A DNA stretch of 6,785 nt from an uncultured Eubacteriales bacterium (GTDB taxonomy: Bacteria; Bacillota; Clostridia; Peptostreptococcales; Anaerovoracaceae): NCBI GenBank assembly GCA_900551415.1, contig URWB01000117.1:1-6785 (forward strand). Direction: 5' to 3'. Below the pieces are notes generated by a model. The model was not told the origin of the DNA. It worked only from the letters and a program-made list of their open reading frames with translations, and did no database searches. The first letter of the stretch is position 1. The number at the start of each line of letters is the position of its first letter. Shown here piece by piece: positions 1 to 5,450 of the stretch. A program made the position numbers and the translations under genes.

Positions 1-243
1 CGTCATGCCGGAGCAGCCGATCGTCTCCACCAGAGCTTCTTCGATGATGCCGTCCTTGACGTTCAGTGTCAGCTTACAGGCGCCCTGCTGCGGCGCGCAC
101 CAGCCGATGCCGTGCGTCAGTCCCGAAATGTCCTTGATCTCCTTGACCTGTGTCCACTTTCCCTCCTGCGGGATCGGAGCCGGCCCATGATAAGCGCCCT
201 TATTGACCGGACACATCTGCTCCACTTCTTTTGTATAAATCAT
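1..243 (-). CDS. Iron-sulfur cluster assembly scaffold-like protein (IscU/NifU-N type), 5' part only
   Basis: The first 81 codons are present; the gene continues past the left edge. The translation starts MIYTKEVEQMCP and contains GLTHGIGWCAPQQGACKL and then ETIGCSGMT. I recognise this as the start of the Clostridia family annotated as an iron-sulfur cluster assembly scaffold protein, usually followed by a 'GGGtGRT' protein gene, which would lie outside this window. Cysteines at residues 11, 49, 56 and 77 are candidate metal or cluster ligands; the GCSG context of Cys77 resembles the IscU/NifU scaffold site. The start is well supported: an AGGAGG ribosome binding site (249-254) sits 5 bases before the ATG. 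A promoter-like pair lies at 348-376, so it may be transcribed separately from sigG, although it lies on the same strand 148 bases downstream. Family assignment is from memory of the sequence; function beyond Fe-S handling is not established here. Confidence 0.8.
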   Translation of the reverse strand, partial: MIYTKEVEQMCPVNKGAYHGPAPIPQEGKWTQVKEIKDISGLTHGIGWCAPQQGACKLTLNVKDGIIEEALVETIGCSGMT

Positions 244-248
244 GATAT

Positions 249-254
249 CCTCCT
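249..254 (-). promoter_or_regulatory. Ribosome binding site of the Fe-S scaffold gene
   Basis: A perfect AGGAGG on the minus strand, 5 bases before the ATG at 243. It fixes the start of the partial gene at the left edge. Confidence 0.85.
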
Positions 255-347
255 GTCAGGTTAACCCGCGCGGCGTTCTGCCGCTCGCTGTCGCGTGTCG
301 GCTTGTCCACGGCGCGCGGAATTTGATAACAAATTGCGTGTATTCCT

Positions 348-376
348 ATGTTACCATGTTTCCGACAAGATTTCAA
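348..376 (-). promoter_or_regulatory. Possible sigma-A promoter of the Fe-S scaffold gene
   Basis: On the minus strand, TTGAAA (371-376) is followed after 17 bases by TAACAT (348-353), matching the sigma-A consensus at 5 of 6 and 4 of 6 positions. It lies just after the sigG stop codon and would give a leader of about 100 bases. A short perfect hairpin (AATTTG, four-base loop, CAAATT; 320-335) lies near the predicted transcript start and could be an operator or a leader stem. No convincing terminator for sigG was seen between 244 and 391, so read-through from sigG is also possible. Confidence 0.35.
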
Positions 377-391
377 TGGAAGTGTTCTCAA

Positions 392-1162
392 TCACACATA
401 TTTTCGCATATATTTGAGCGCGTTTTTTTCGAGGCGGCTGACCTGTGCCTGGCTGATGGAGATTTCTTTGGCAACTTCCATCTGGGTCTTGCCCTCAAAG
501 AAGCGCATGTTCAGAATGTGACGCTCGCGCGGCGTCAGTTTTTTCATGGCTTCCGACAGAGAAAGGTTCTCAATCCAGTTCACGTCGGTGTTTTTGGTGT
601 CCTGCACCTGATCCATGACATACAGCGCGTCGCCGTCATCATGATAGACCGGTTCAAACAGGGAAACCGGCTCCTGAATCGACTCCAGCGCCAGCACGAT
701 GTCCTCACGGTCGATATCCATAGCTTTCGCGATTTCCTCCACGCTCGGTTCTCTCTGCAGGCTGCCGGAAAGCTGTTCCTTGGTCTGCAATGCTTTGTAC
801 GCCAGATCCCGCATGGAGCGGGAAACCCGAATCGTATTGTTGTCTCTGAGATAGCGGCGAATCTCGCCGATGATCATCGGTACCGCGTAAGTCGAAAACT
901 TCACGCCATGACTCAAATCAAAATTGTCGAGGGCCTTGATCAGTCCGATACAGCCAACCTGAAACAGATCATCCGGGTTTTCTCCGCGGTTGGAAAATCT
1001 CTGGATCACGCTGAGTACCAATCTGAGATTGCCTTGAATAAACTCGTCGCGCGCCTGCTTATCTCCCGCCTGAATTTTTTCGATCATCTGCATCATTTCC
1101 GCTTCTTTGTAGAGCGGCAGTTTCGCGGTATTCACACCGCAGATTTCCACTTTGTTCACCAT
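392..1162 (-). CDS. sigG: RNA polymerase sporulation sigma factor SigG (forespore)
   Basis: Encodes a 256-residue sigma-70-family protein, close to the 260 residues of B. subtilis sigma-G. Sigma-G drives late gene expression in the engulfed forespore. The characteristic N terminus NKVEICGV is followed by region 2 (about residues 41-107: GNLRLVLSVIQRF, DDLFQVGCIGLIKALDNFD, FSTYAVPMIIGEIRRYLRD), region 3 (about 110-185) and region 4 with its helix-turn-helix (about 206-252: LTPRERHILNMRFFEGKTQ, ISQAQVSRLEK). I chose the ATG at 1162 because it aligns with the family start; a TTG at 1186 and an ATG at 1180 lie in frame upstream. The ribosome binding site is weak: GGTG close to the start, or GAGG 12 bases away. 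The gene follows sigE on the same strand after 149 bases, the usual spoIIGA-sigE-sigG order, and that gap carries a sigma-G-type promoter, implying autoregulation. Confidence 0.95.
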   Translation of the reverse strand: MVNKVEICGVNTAKLPLYKEAEMMQMIEKIQAGDKQARDEFIQGNLRLVLSVIQRFSNRGENPDDLFQVGCIGLIKALDNFDLSHGVKFSTYAVPMIIGEIRRYLRDNNTIRVSRSMRDLAYKALQTKEQLSGSLQREPSVEEIAKAMDIDREDIVLALESIQEPVSLFEPVYHDDGDALYVMDQVQDTKNTDVNWIENLSLSEAMKKLTPRERHILNMRFFEGKTQMEVAKEISISQAQVSRLEKNALKYMRKYV

Positions 1163-1261
1163 TGTCACACCGATCCTCATTCGCAATTTGATGCAAGAAG
1201 GCCCTGCACACGATATGCATACCGCGTACGAGGTCTGTCCTGCATATGTAATGTATAAGAT

Positions 1262-1291
1262 TGTTATGTACTATGGTGCAGTCGTTCATAC
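1262..1291 (-). promoter_or_regulatory. Likely sigma-G-type (autoregulatory) promoter of sigG
   Basis: On the minus strand GTATG (1287-1291) is followed by exactly 18 bases and then CATAACA (1262-1268). The sigma-G consensus in Bacillus is roughly GMATR, 17-18 bases, CATNNTA, so the -10 differs at one informative base and the -35 at its second base. Transcription would start near 1255, giving a leader of about 90 bases. In B. subtilis sigG is also transcribed from a forespore promoter between sigE and sigG. The remainder of the gap shows no terminator for sigE, so read-through from the spoIIG promoter is possible. Confidence 0.5.
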
Positions 1292-1311
1292 CTGCCAATT
1301 ATCGGCTTTCC

Positions 1312-2355
1312 TCACCCGAGTTTGCGCATTTCCCGCTGCAGCCTTGTGATGATGCGTTTTTCGAGCCTCGAAATATAGGATTGTGAAATTCCCAGCTTGT
1401 CGGCGACCTCCTTTTGGGTCATTTCCTTACCATTTTTGAGGCCGAAACGCATCTCCATCAGCTCCCGTTCACGCGGCGTGAGTTTTGCCATCGCGCTGTA
1501 CAAAAGGCTGCGGTTGACTTCCTCCTCCAAATGCTGGGAAACGGTATCATGCTCGGTTCCCAAAATATCGCTGAGCAGCAGCTCGTTGCCGTCCCAGTCC
1601 ACATTCAGCGGCTCATCGAGACTTACCTCGCTCTTAAGTTTTGTGCTGCGCCGTAAATACATCAAAATTTCGTTTTCGATACAGCGTGAGGCGTAGGTGG
1701 CGAGCTTGATGTTCTTGTCGGTCTTAAAGGTATTGACCGCTTTAATCAAGCCGATGGTTCCGATTGAAATCAGATCCTCGACATTGACGCCCGAGTTCTC
1801 AAATTTTTTGGCAATATACACGACCAGCCTTAGATTGTGTTCAATCAGCATGCTCCGCGCCTCGTCGCTGCCCGCCGCGTAAGCTGCGAGACATCTGCGT
1901 TCCTCTTCGCTGTCCAGCGGTTCCGGCAGCACATCGCTGCCGCCGATATAGTAGATCCCTTTGGCTTTGCGCAGCATTCCGCGCAGCCACACTCTCTCTC
2001 GAATTTCGCGTAAATCCATGCGCAGCTTCAACACGCCTCGGATTTCGCTTAAATTTACAAGCAGCCTCACTCTCTCTCGAATTTCACACAGCTTCTGTGA
2101 AAATTTCCGCGCGCTTTTTTGTGTTTCATCTGCCACGTCTTGATCCGCCTCGGGGTTGTTCTCTGCCTTCTTTGCCGCACTCCTGTCCGTCGCGTCTTCC
2201 CGCGCGGGTTCTTGATCCGCCTCCGGTTCACGCTCTGCCTTCTTTGCTATGCTCCCGCCTGCTGCAAGCTTTTTTGCGGCAGCCTCTTCTCTGCACACGA
2301 ATGTACGCGTGGGAGACTCACATCCCCACAGTATGCGTCTGAAGAATTTCATCAT
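1312..2355 (-). CDS. sigE: RNA polymerase sporulation sigma factor SigE precursor with a greatly enlarged pro-region
   Basis: Pro-sigma-E, the first mother-cell sigma factor, activated when SpoIIGA removes its N-terminal pro-sequence. The conserved part begins at YYIGGSDVLP (residue 135). Region 2 spans about 173-237 (NLRLVVYIAKKFENSGV, EDLISIGTIGLIKAVNTF, LATYASRCIENEILMYLRR) and region 4 about 288-345 (KLTPRERELMEMRFGLKNG, GISQSYISRLEKRI). From YYIGG onward it has 213 residues, as in B. subtilis, but 134 residues precede that point instead of about 26. This extension starts like a normal pro-sequence (MMKFFRRILW), then has a charged Ala/Lys/Glu part with two 24-residue units (37-84), then three 13-residue basic amphipathic units (89-127). 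The start overlaps the spoIIGA end by 38 bases and has a good ribosome binding site; ATG 2352 is an equal alternative. An in-frame ATG at 2019 would give a normal 235-residue protein but lacks a good binding site. Confidence 0.93.
   Translation of the reverse strand: MMKFFRRILWGCESPTRTFVCREEAAAKKLAAGGSIAKKAEREPEADQEPAREDATDRSAAKKAENNPEADQDVADETQKSARKFSQKLCEIRERVRLLVNLSEIRGVLKLRMDLREIRERVWLRGMLRKAKGIYYIGGSDVLPEPLDSEEERRCLAAYAAGSDEARSMLIEHNLRLVVYIAKKFENSGVNVEDLISIGTIGLIKAVNTFKTDKNIKLATYASRCIENEILMYLRRSTKLKSEVSLDEPLNVDWDGNELLLSDILGTEHDTVSQHLEEEVNRSLLYSAMAKLTPRERELMEMRFGLKNGKEMTQKEVADKLGISQSYISRLEKRIITRLQREMRKLG
1972..2091 (-). repeat. Three in-frame 39-base (13-residue) tandem repeats in the sigE pro-region
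   Basis: Residues 89-127 of the sigE product divide into LCEIRERVRLLVN, LSEIRGVLKLRMD and LREIRERVWLRGM, i.e. L-x-E-I-R at a 13-residue period with basic and hydrophobic residues following. At DNA level the first and third units share a 24-base segment with one mismatch (1984-2007 against 2062-2085). The repeats lie just before the expected cleavage region and could form one long amphipathic helix. Family knowledge says the normal pro-sequence is itself a membrane-associated helix, so these may be amplified copies of it; that is inference. Confidence 0.75.
2103..2247 (-). repeat. Two in-frame 72-base (24-residue) tandem repeats in the sigE pro-region
   Basis: The block beginning GCAAAGAAGGCAGAG occurs at 2233-2247 and again, identical over 15 bases, at 2161-2175, 72 bases apart. 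Each copy continues into GAGGCGGATCAAGA. At protein level the units read AKKAEREPEADQEPARED... and AKKAENNPEADQDVADET..., rich in Ala, Lys, Glu and Asp, probably disordered or helical. The multiple-of-three period keeps the frame open. The first unit is closely related to the inverted copy at 3417-3510. Confidence 0.75.
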
Positions 2356-3316
2356 GTATCACCTCTCTGTTTACCAGTGCCTCGACATCGCCAAAATCTC
2401 CGTCATAAAAGGCCAGCACGCTTGCGCGCAAAGTTCGATTTTGGAATGTTATCTCATCTGCGCGCAAGCCCTCCAGCATACCCAGCGTCGTACCGATTGC
2501 TCGATAGGGAACAGCTGTAAATCGATTTGCGTACTGCGACGCAGCGATGGAAGTTTTGATCCCCATTTTCTGCTTAGCTTTGCGGTCGAGCAAAATCACC
2601 GGACTTCCGCTGATAGGTTCCCGCAAGCAGTTCCCGGTATCGATGGCCGCGTGCAGAATATGAAGCGGCCCGTCCTGCTGCATCTGTACTTGCAGTTCAC
2701 CTTCTGTCCACCGCGAAAGCCGCAGCAGGCGCACTAGTCTGACAAACCACCATACCAATCCAAAGGCAATCACTCCCCAGCATAAAAGCTGCAGATAGGT
2801 CGCCGCCTCTATGTAAATACTGCCGTTGCCGCTGATGGCCGGAATCTGCTGCCACAAAAGAAATGCCATGACGGCACCGCCCGACAATAACGTAAGCGCT
2901 AAAAAAATAACACCTTTTTTTATTAGGATTCTCAGATTCTCCGCTCCGAAGGCAAGGCAGGGAATCAACAGCGCCATAAGAATTCTGATTGCGACGCCGC
3001 TGACTGTCGGCAGCAATGCTAAAATCAGGCTGCCAGCTTCAGAATTTTCGAGCACAGGCAGCCAAGGCGCGGCAGCGCCTGTGCCTGAGGCCGCTGCTTC
3101 CGGCACTGAGACAGCGGCCTCGCCGGGCGGAGCAGTGCCGGCAGTACCGATTGTCGGCACAAACACTAAAAAACCGCCAGCGCCGCATAGACTCGCTGCT
3201 GCCGCGAGTCTCCACCTTCGTATTTTTTCGCCCAAAAGTTTTGCAGTCAAAATCAAGAGCAGCATCCCCGTTATAAAATTTTCCAAAAACAGATATTCCC
3301 CATAAATCACCATCAT
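2318..3316 (-). CDS. spoIIGA: Sigma-E processing peptidase SpoIIGA
   Basis: A membrane-embedded aspartic protease, 332 residues, that cleaves pro-sigma-E at the sporulation septum. The N-terminal half has five predicted helices at about residues 9-28, 37-56, 95-121, 135-155 and 172-198. The C-terminal domain carries the catalytic motif AAIDTGNCL (Asp226), followed by GSPVILLD and AVPYRAIG, both typical of the family. The end is DVEALVNREVI plus a tail that overlaps sigE by 38 bases, suggesting translational coupling. ATG codons at 3316 and 3313 both follow the strong AGGTGAGG site (3322-3329). B. subtilis SpoIIGA has about 309 residues; the surplus is mostly an Ala/Pro/Gly-rich loop (about 57-93) between helices 2 and 3, encoded by GC-rich, hairpin-prone DNA at 3055-3145. 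Identification rests on DTGN, topology and the position before sigE. Confidence 0.93.
   Translation of the reverse strand: MMVIYGEYLFLENFITGMLLLILTAKLLGEKIRRWRLAAAASLCGAGGFLVFVPTIGTAGTAPPGEAAVSVPEAAASGTGAAAPWLPVLENSEAGSLILALLPTVSGVAIRILMALLIPCLAFGAENLRILIKKGVIFLALTLLSGGAVMAFLLWQQIPAISGNGSIYIEAATYLQLLCWGVIAFGLVWWFVRLVRLLRLSRWTEGELQVQMQQDGPLHILHAAIDTGNCLREPISGSPVILLDRKAKQKMGIKTSIAASQYANRFTAVPYRAIGTTLGMLEGLRADEITFQNRTLRASVLAFYDGDFGDVEALVNREVIHDEILQTHTVGM
2358..2364 (-). promoter_or_regulatory. Ribosome binding site of sigE (supports the long form)
   Basis: AGGTGAT, inside AGAGAGGTGATAC on the minus strand, stands 2 bases before the ATG at 2355 and 5 before the ATG at 2352. It lies within the 3' end of spoIIGA. 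A site of this quality here argues that translation of sigE begins at the long-form start and not at the internal ATG at 2019. Confidence 0.75.
3087..3141. repeat. GC-rich interleaved inverted repeats inside spoIIGA
   Basis: GAGGCCGCTG (3087-3096) pairs perfectly with CAGCGGCCTC (3112-3121) across a 15-base loop. CCGGCACTG (3100-3108) pairs with CAGTGCCGG (3133-3141). The two pairings interleave, so they are alternatives or a pseudoknot-like arrangement. They encode most of the Ala/Pro/Gly-rich loop of SpoIIGA, which looks inserted relative to the usual protein. Confidence 0.7.
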
Positions 3317-3333
3317 CTCAACCTCACCTGCTT

Positions 3334-3367
3334 ATCATAACGCACATAACCCGCGATTCCTGTCGAA
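3334..3367 (-). promoter_or_regulatory. Likely Spo0A-dependent spoIIG promoter (0A box plus long spacer)
   Basis: On the minus strand TCGACA (3361-3366, 5 of 6 to the -35 consensus) is followed after 21 bases by TATGAT (3334-3339, 5 of 6 to the -10). The -35 is embedded in TTCGACA, the complement of TGTCGAA (3361-3367), which fits the Spo0A box TGNCGAA. The B. subtilis spoIIG promoter is known for an over-long spacer of about 22 bases with 0A boxes overlapping the -35, so the architecture matches. Predicted initiation near 3327 leaves only about 10 leader bases and cuts close to the ribosome binding site, so the exact -10 is uncertain. Confidence 0.55.
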
Positions 3368-3416
3368 ATACGCCAGTGACAGGATTTTTTTTCGTACCTG
3401 TTTCAGCAAAGCAGGC

Positions 3417-3510
3417 TGCAAGAAGGCGGCGTTCGAACCGGCGCCGGATCAAGAACCCGCGCGGAAGCTCGCGGCGGACGCGAGTATGGCAGAGAAGGCG
3501 GCGAAAGCCC
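3417..3510 (+). repeat. Inverted, diverged copy of part of the sigE pro-region repeat
   Basis: Positions 3435-3464 match the complement of 2200-2229 (inside sigE) at 28 of 30 bases, including GGATCAAGAACCCGCGCGG. Similarity extends on both sides to roughly 2170-2247 with small gaps, including AAGAAGGC before and GAGAAGGCGG after. Read in the frame matching sigE, it gives CKKAAFEPAPDQEPARKLAADAS..., clearly related to the sigE unit AKKAEREPEADQEPARED. The frame stays open to a TGA at 3576, but no start codon with a ribosome binding site was found, so I treat it as a non-coding or relict repeat. Confidence 0.75.
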
Positions 3511-3902
3511 CAGCGCAGCAGTTCGCAGGGCGATACGCAGCGCCCTTCTTTTTCAATTCGCGCGTTTTCTCTCCCTGACAAGGACAAAACAAGTCAAAGT
3601 TCCCATTTCCGTAGGTTAAGAGCAAAAAGATGTAATGCTTCGACCTCTTCAACGCTCCCTTATCTGGTTTTGTTGTGTGAATGGATAATTTTTCCTGTAT
3701 TCATCCTCTCGTTTTGTTTTCTAGCATGATATTTCATAATTTTTTTATTGCTTACAACAAGACTAAGTCATTTTGCGCTTTCTTCCTCCTGTGTCATCCG
3801 CAGTCAAGTCTGACGCGTTACATCTTTGGGCACATTTTAGGCCAAAAAGCGGCGCGCGGAGAAAAAAGCCTGAAGGAAGATTCGCAAACACTGACAAAAG
3901 AG

Positions 3903-3932
3903 TCCGGAAACATCGTAAGTGATATTTCCGGA
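3903..3932 (-). repeat. Short palindromic element, copy A (after the rarA terminator)
   Basis: Perfect 8-base arms TCCGGAAA and TTTCCGGA flank ATC...GAT with a short loop. On the minus strand, the direction of rarA transcription, the 24-base core GGAAATATC-ACTTAC-GATGTTTCC differs at two loop bases from copy B at 6673-6696. On that strand the one non-Watson-Crick pair is a T-G wobble; on the opposite strand it would be a C-A mismatch. This favours an RNA hairpin read in that direction. It starts 8 bases past the T-run of the rarA terminator. Confidence 0.7.
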
Positions 3933-3937
3933 ATCAT

Positions 3938-3990
3938 AAAAAAACTGCATAAGAAGTCCTTCTCAAAGAAGATTTCTTACACAGTTTTTA
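3938..3990 (-). terminator. Rho-independent terminator of rarA (possibly bidirectional)
   Basis: A long hairpin: AAAAACTG (3940-3947) with CAGTTTTT (3982-3989), a 2x2 internal loop, TAAGAA with TTCTTA, then CTTC with GAAG. On the minus strand it ends in a run of seven T. It lies about 120 bases past the rarA stop codon. The plus strand also ends in five T, so it could terminate in both directions. Confidence 0.75.
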
Positions 3991-4112
3991 CTGACAAGGC
4001 AAAAGCGCGCATAGATCCGGCGCACGCAGCGCCGCCGGCTGCCTTTATCTTGATTCCGAAGCTGCCGCATCGTAATCAGTTTTTGTATCCCCAACTGTAC
4101 TGCTCTTGCCTC

Positions 4113-5450
4113 TTATGGAGTTTCGCGATGTTTGCGCTTCCATTCCTTGATTTGTGCGAGGCGTTCTTTGAAACGCGCCTCCAGGCCTTGATCCGTCGGC
4201 TGATAATACTCACGATCTGCGAGGGAATCCGGCAGACACTGCATAGCGGTGATTTTTTCCTTGGTATCGTGTGCGTATTGATAACCCTTGCCGTAGTTTA
4301 AGTCTTTCATCAGCTTGGTCGGCGCGTTGCGAATCACCAACGGTACCGGCTCAGCCAGCTGCGCAAGCGCGTCCTGCCGTGCCGCGTAATACGCGACTTC
4401 CATGGCATTCGACTTTGGTACCATCGCCATATAGGTCACCGCTTGCGTCAAATTCACCGAACACTCCGGCATCCCGATAAAGTGACAAGCCTGATATGCC
4501 GCGACCGCGATCTCCAATGCCCGCGGATCTGCCAGTCCGATGTCTTCACTGGCAAAGCGCACCACACGCCGCGCCACATACAGCGGATCTTCACCTGCTT
4601 CCAGCATGCGCGCCAGCCAATAAACCGCGGCGTCCGGGTCAGAATTGCGCATGGATTTGTGGAGCGCCGAGATCAGATTGTAATGTTCTTCACCTTTCTT
4701 ATCGTATAATAATGATTTTTTAGAAGTACACTGTTCCAAGGTCTCCGGCGTCACGACCGTCACTTCCTGCCCGTTCTCCTGCACAAGATCGCCGTTCAGT
4801 ACCGCCATCTCGAGCGTCGAAAGCGCCATGCGCGCGTCGCCGTTGGCAAAGTTTGCGATCATCGTCAGGGCTTCGCCTTCCATGCGAATGTTCTGTCCGC
4901 CGAAGCCTCGCGCATCGGTCAGCGCTCTGTCCAAAAGCTCGACCAGATCCTCGGTCTTAAGACCCTGCAGCACGAACACCTTGCAACGAGAAAGAAGCGC
5001 GCCGTTGACCTCAAAGGAAGGATTCTCGGTGGTTGCACCGATGAGAATGATGCTGCCTTTTTCCACGAACGGTAAAAAAGCGTCCTGCTGTGCCTTGTTG
5101 AATCGATGGATTTCATCAACAAAAACGATGGTTTTTTCTCCGAAACGGCGATTGTTCTCCGCGCGCTGCATAACGGTCTTGATTTCCTTGATGCCGCTGG
5201 TTACCGCCGAAAAATCGATAAACGTCGCTTTCGTTCGGTTCGCGATGATGCGCGCCAGGGTTGTCTTGCCGACACCCGGCGGTCCCCAAAAAATCATGGA
5301 TGAGATATGGTCACTCTCTATCAATCTGCGCAGCACTTTGCCTTCGCCGATCAGATGCTTCTGCCCGACAAATTCCTCCAAGCGTTCCGGTCTGAGCCTG
5401 GACGCCAGCGGCTGCTCTGCTTTGTTGTCAAACATTGTGGTTTGTTCCAT
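4113..5450 (-). CDS. rarA: Replication-associated recombination protein A (RarA/MgsA), AAA+ ATPase
   Basis: A 445-residue relative of clamp-loader ATPases that acts at stalled or gapped replication forks. Visible motifs: N-terminal PLASRLRPERLEEFVGQKHL; Walker A GPPGVGKTT (56-64); TSGIKEI; Walker B IVFVDEIH (108-115); RFNKAQQDAFLP; sensor 1 GATTENPSFE (138-147); arginine-finger region ALLSRC (151-156); sensor 2 NGDARMAL (203-210). The C-terminal half carries the helical and tetramerisation parts: YDLISALHKS-like YNLISALHKS, DPLYVARRVVRFASEDIG, RNAPTKLMKDLNYGKGYQYAHD and YYQPTDQGLE. Length and motif order match the E. coli family (about 447). I chose the ATG at 5450; its GGAGG (5464-5468) is 13 bases away, longer than usual, so ATG 5435 is possible. 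A TTG at 5501 would add 17 residues unlike the family. It appears monocistronic, with its own promoter and terminator. Confidence 0.95.
   Translation of the reverse strand: MEQTTMFDNKAEQPLASRLRPERLEEFVGQKHLIGEGKVLRRLIESDHISSMIFWGPPGVGKTTLARIIANRTKATFIDFSAVTSGIKEIKTVMQRAENNRRFGEKTIVFVDEIHRFNKAQQDAFLPFVEKGSIILIGATTENPSFEVNGALLSRCKVFVLQGLKTEDLVELLDRALTDARGFGGQNIRMEGEALTMIANFANGDARMALSTLEMAVLNGDLVQENGQEVTVVTPETLEQCTSKKSLLYDKKGEEHYNLISALHKSMRNSDPDAAVYWLARMLEAGEDPLYVARRVVRFASEDIGLADPRALEIAVAAYQACHFIGMPECSVNLTQAVTYMAMVPKSNAMEVAYYAARQDALAQLAEPVPLVIRNAPTKLMKDLNYGKGYQYAHDTKEKITAMQCLPDSLADREYYQPTDQGLEARFKERLAQIKEWKRKHRETP

Larger units (their letters stand above)
3368..4112. other. Long gene-free spacer between rarA and spoIIGA
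   Basis: No convincing gene was found. Open frames here lack ribosome binding sites, family signatures or sensible ends. Contents: a diverged inverted copy of part of the sigE extension (3417-3510); an AT-rich stretch with nothing recognised (about 3580-3840); the motif CGGCGCGCGGA at 3850; the shared segment GAGAAAAAAGCCTGAAGG (3860-3877); a 30-base palindrome (3903-3932); and the rarA terminator (3938-3990). A GC-rich stretch at 4017-4045 lies between the terminator and the rarA stop and was not identified. Confidence 0.7.

Noticed and set aside
242..1258. Long plus-strand open frame (338 residues) opposite sigG
   Set aside because: It is the antisense shadow of sigG; no ribosome binding site and no recognisable family, whereas the minus strand gives a clear sigma factor.
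1984..2085. CRISPR-like array from the repeated CTCTCTCTCGAATTTC words
   Set aside because: Only two near-identical words, inside an open coding frame with codon-length periods; this is protein repeat structure, not a CRISPR.
3324..3587. Minus-strand open frame of 87 residues upstream of spoIIGA
   Set aside because: Starts with TTG without a binding site, covers the spoIIGA promoter and reads the repeat related to sigE in the complementary strand; composition is Arg-rich as expected for a shadow of GC-rich DNA.
3681..4301. Plus-strand open frame of 206 residues in the rarA-spoIIGA spacer
   Set aside because: No ribosome binding site before its ATG, it runs through the palindrome and the rarA terminator, and its end overlaps the rarA coding region antisense. 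No family pattern was seen.
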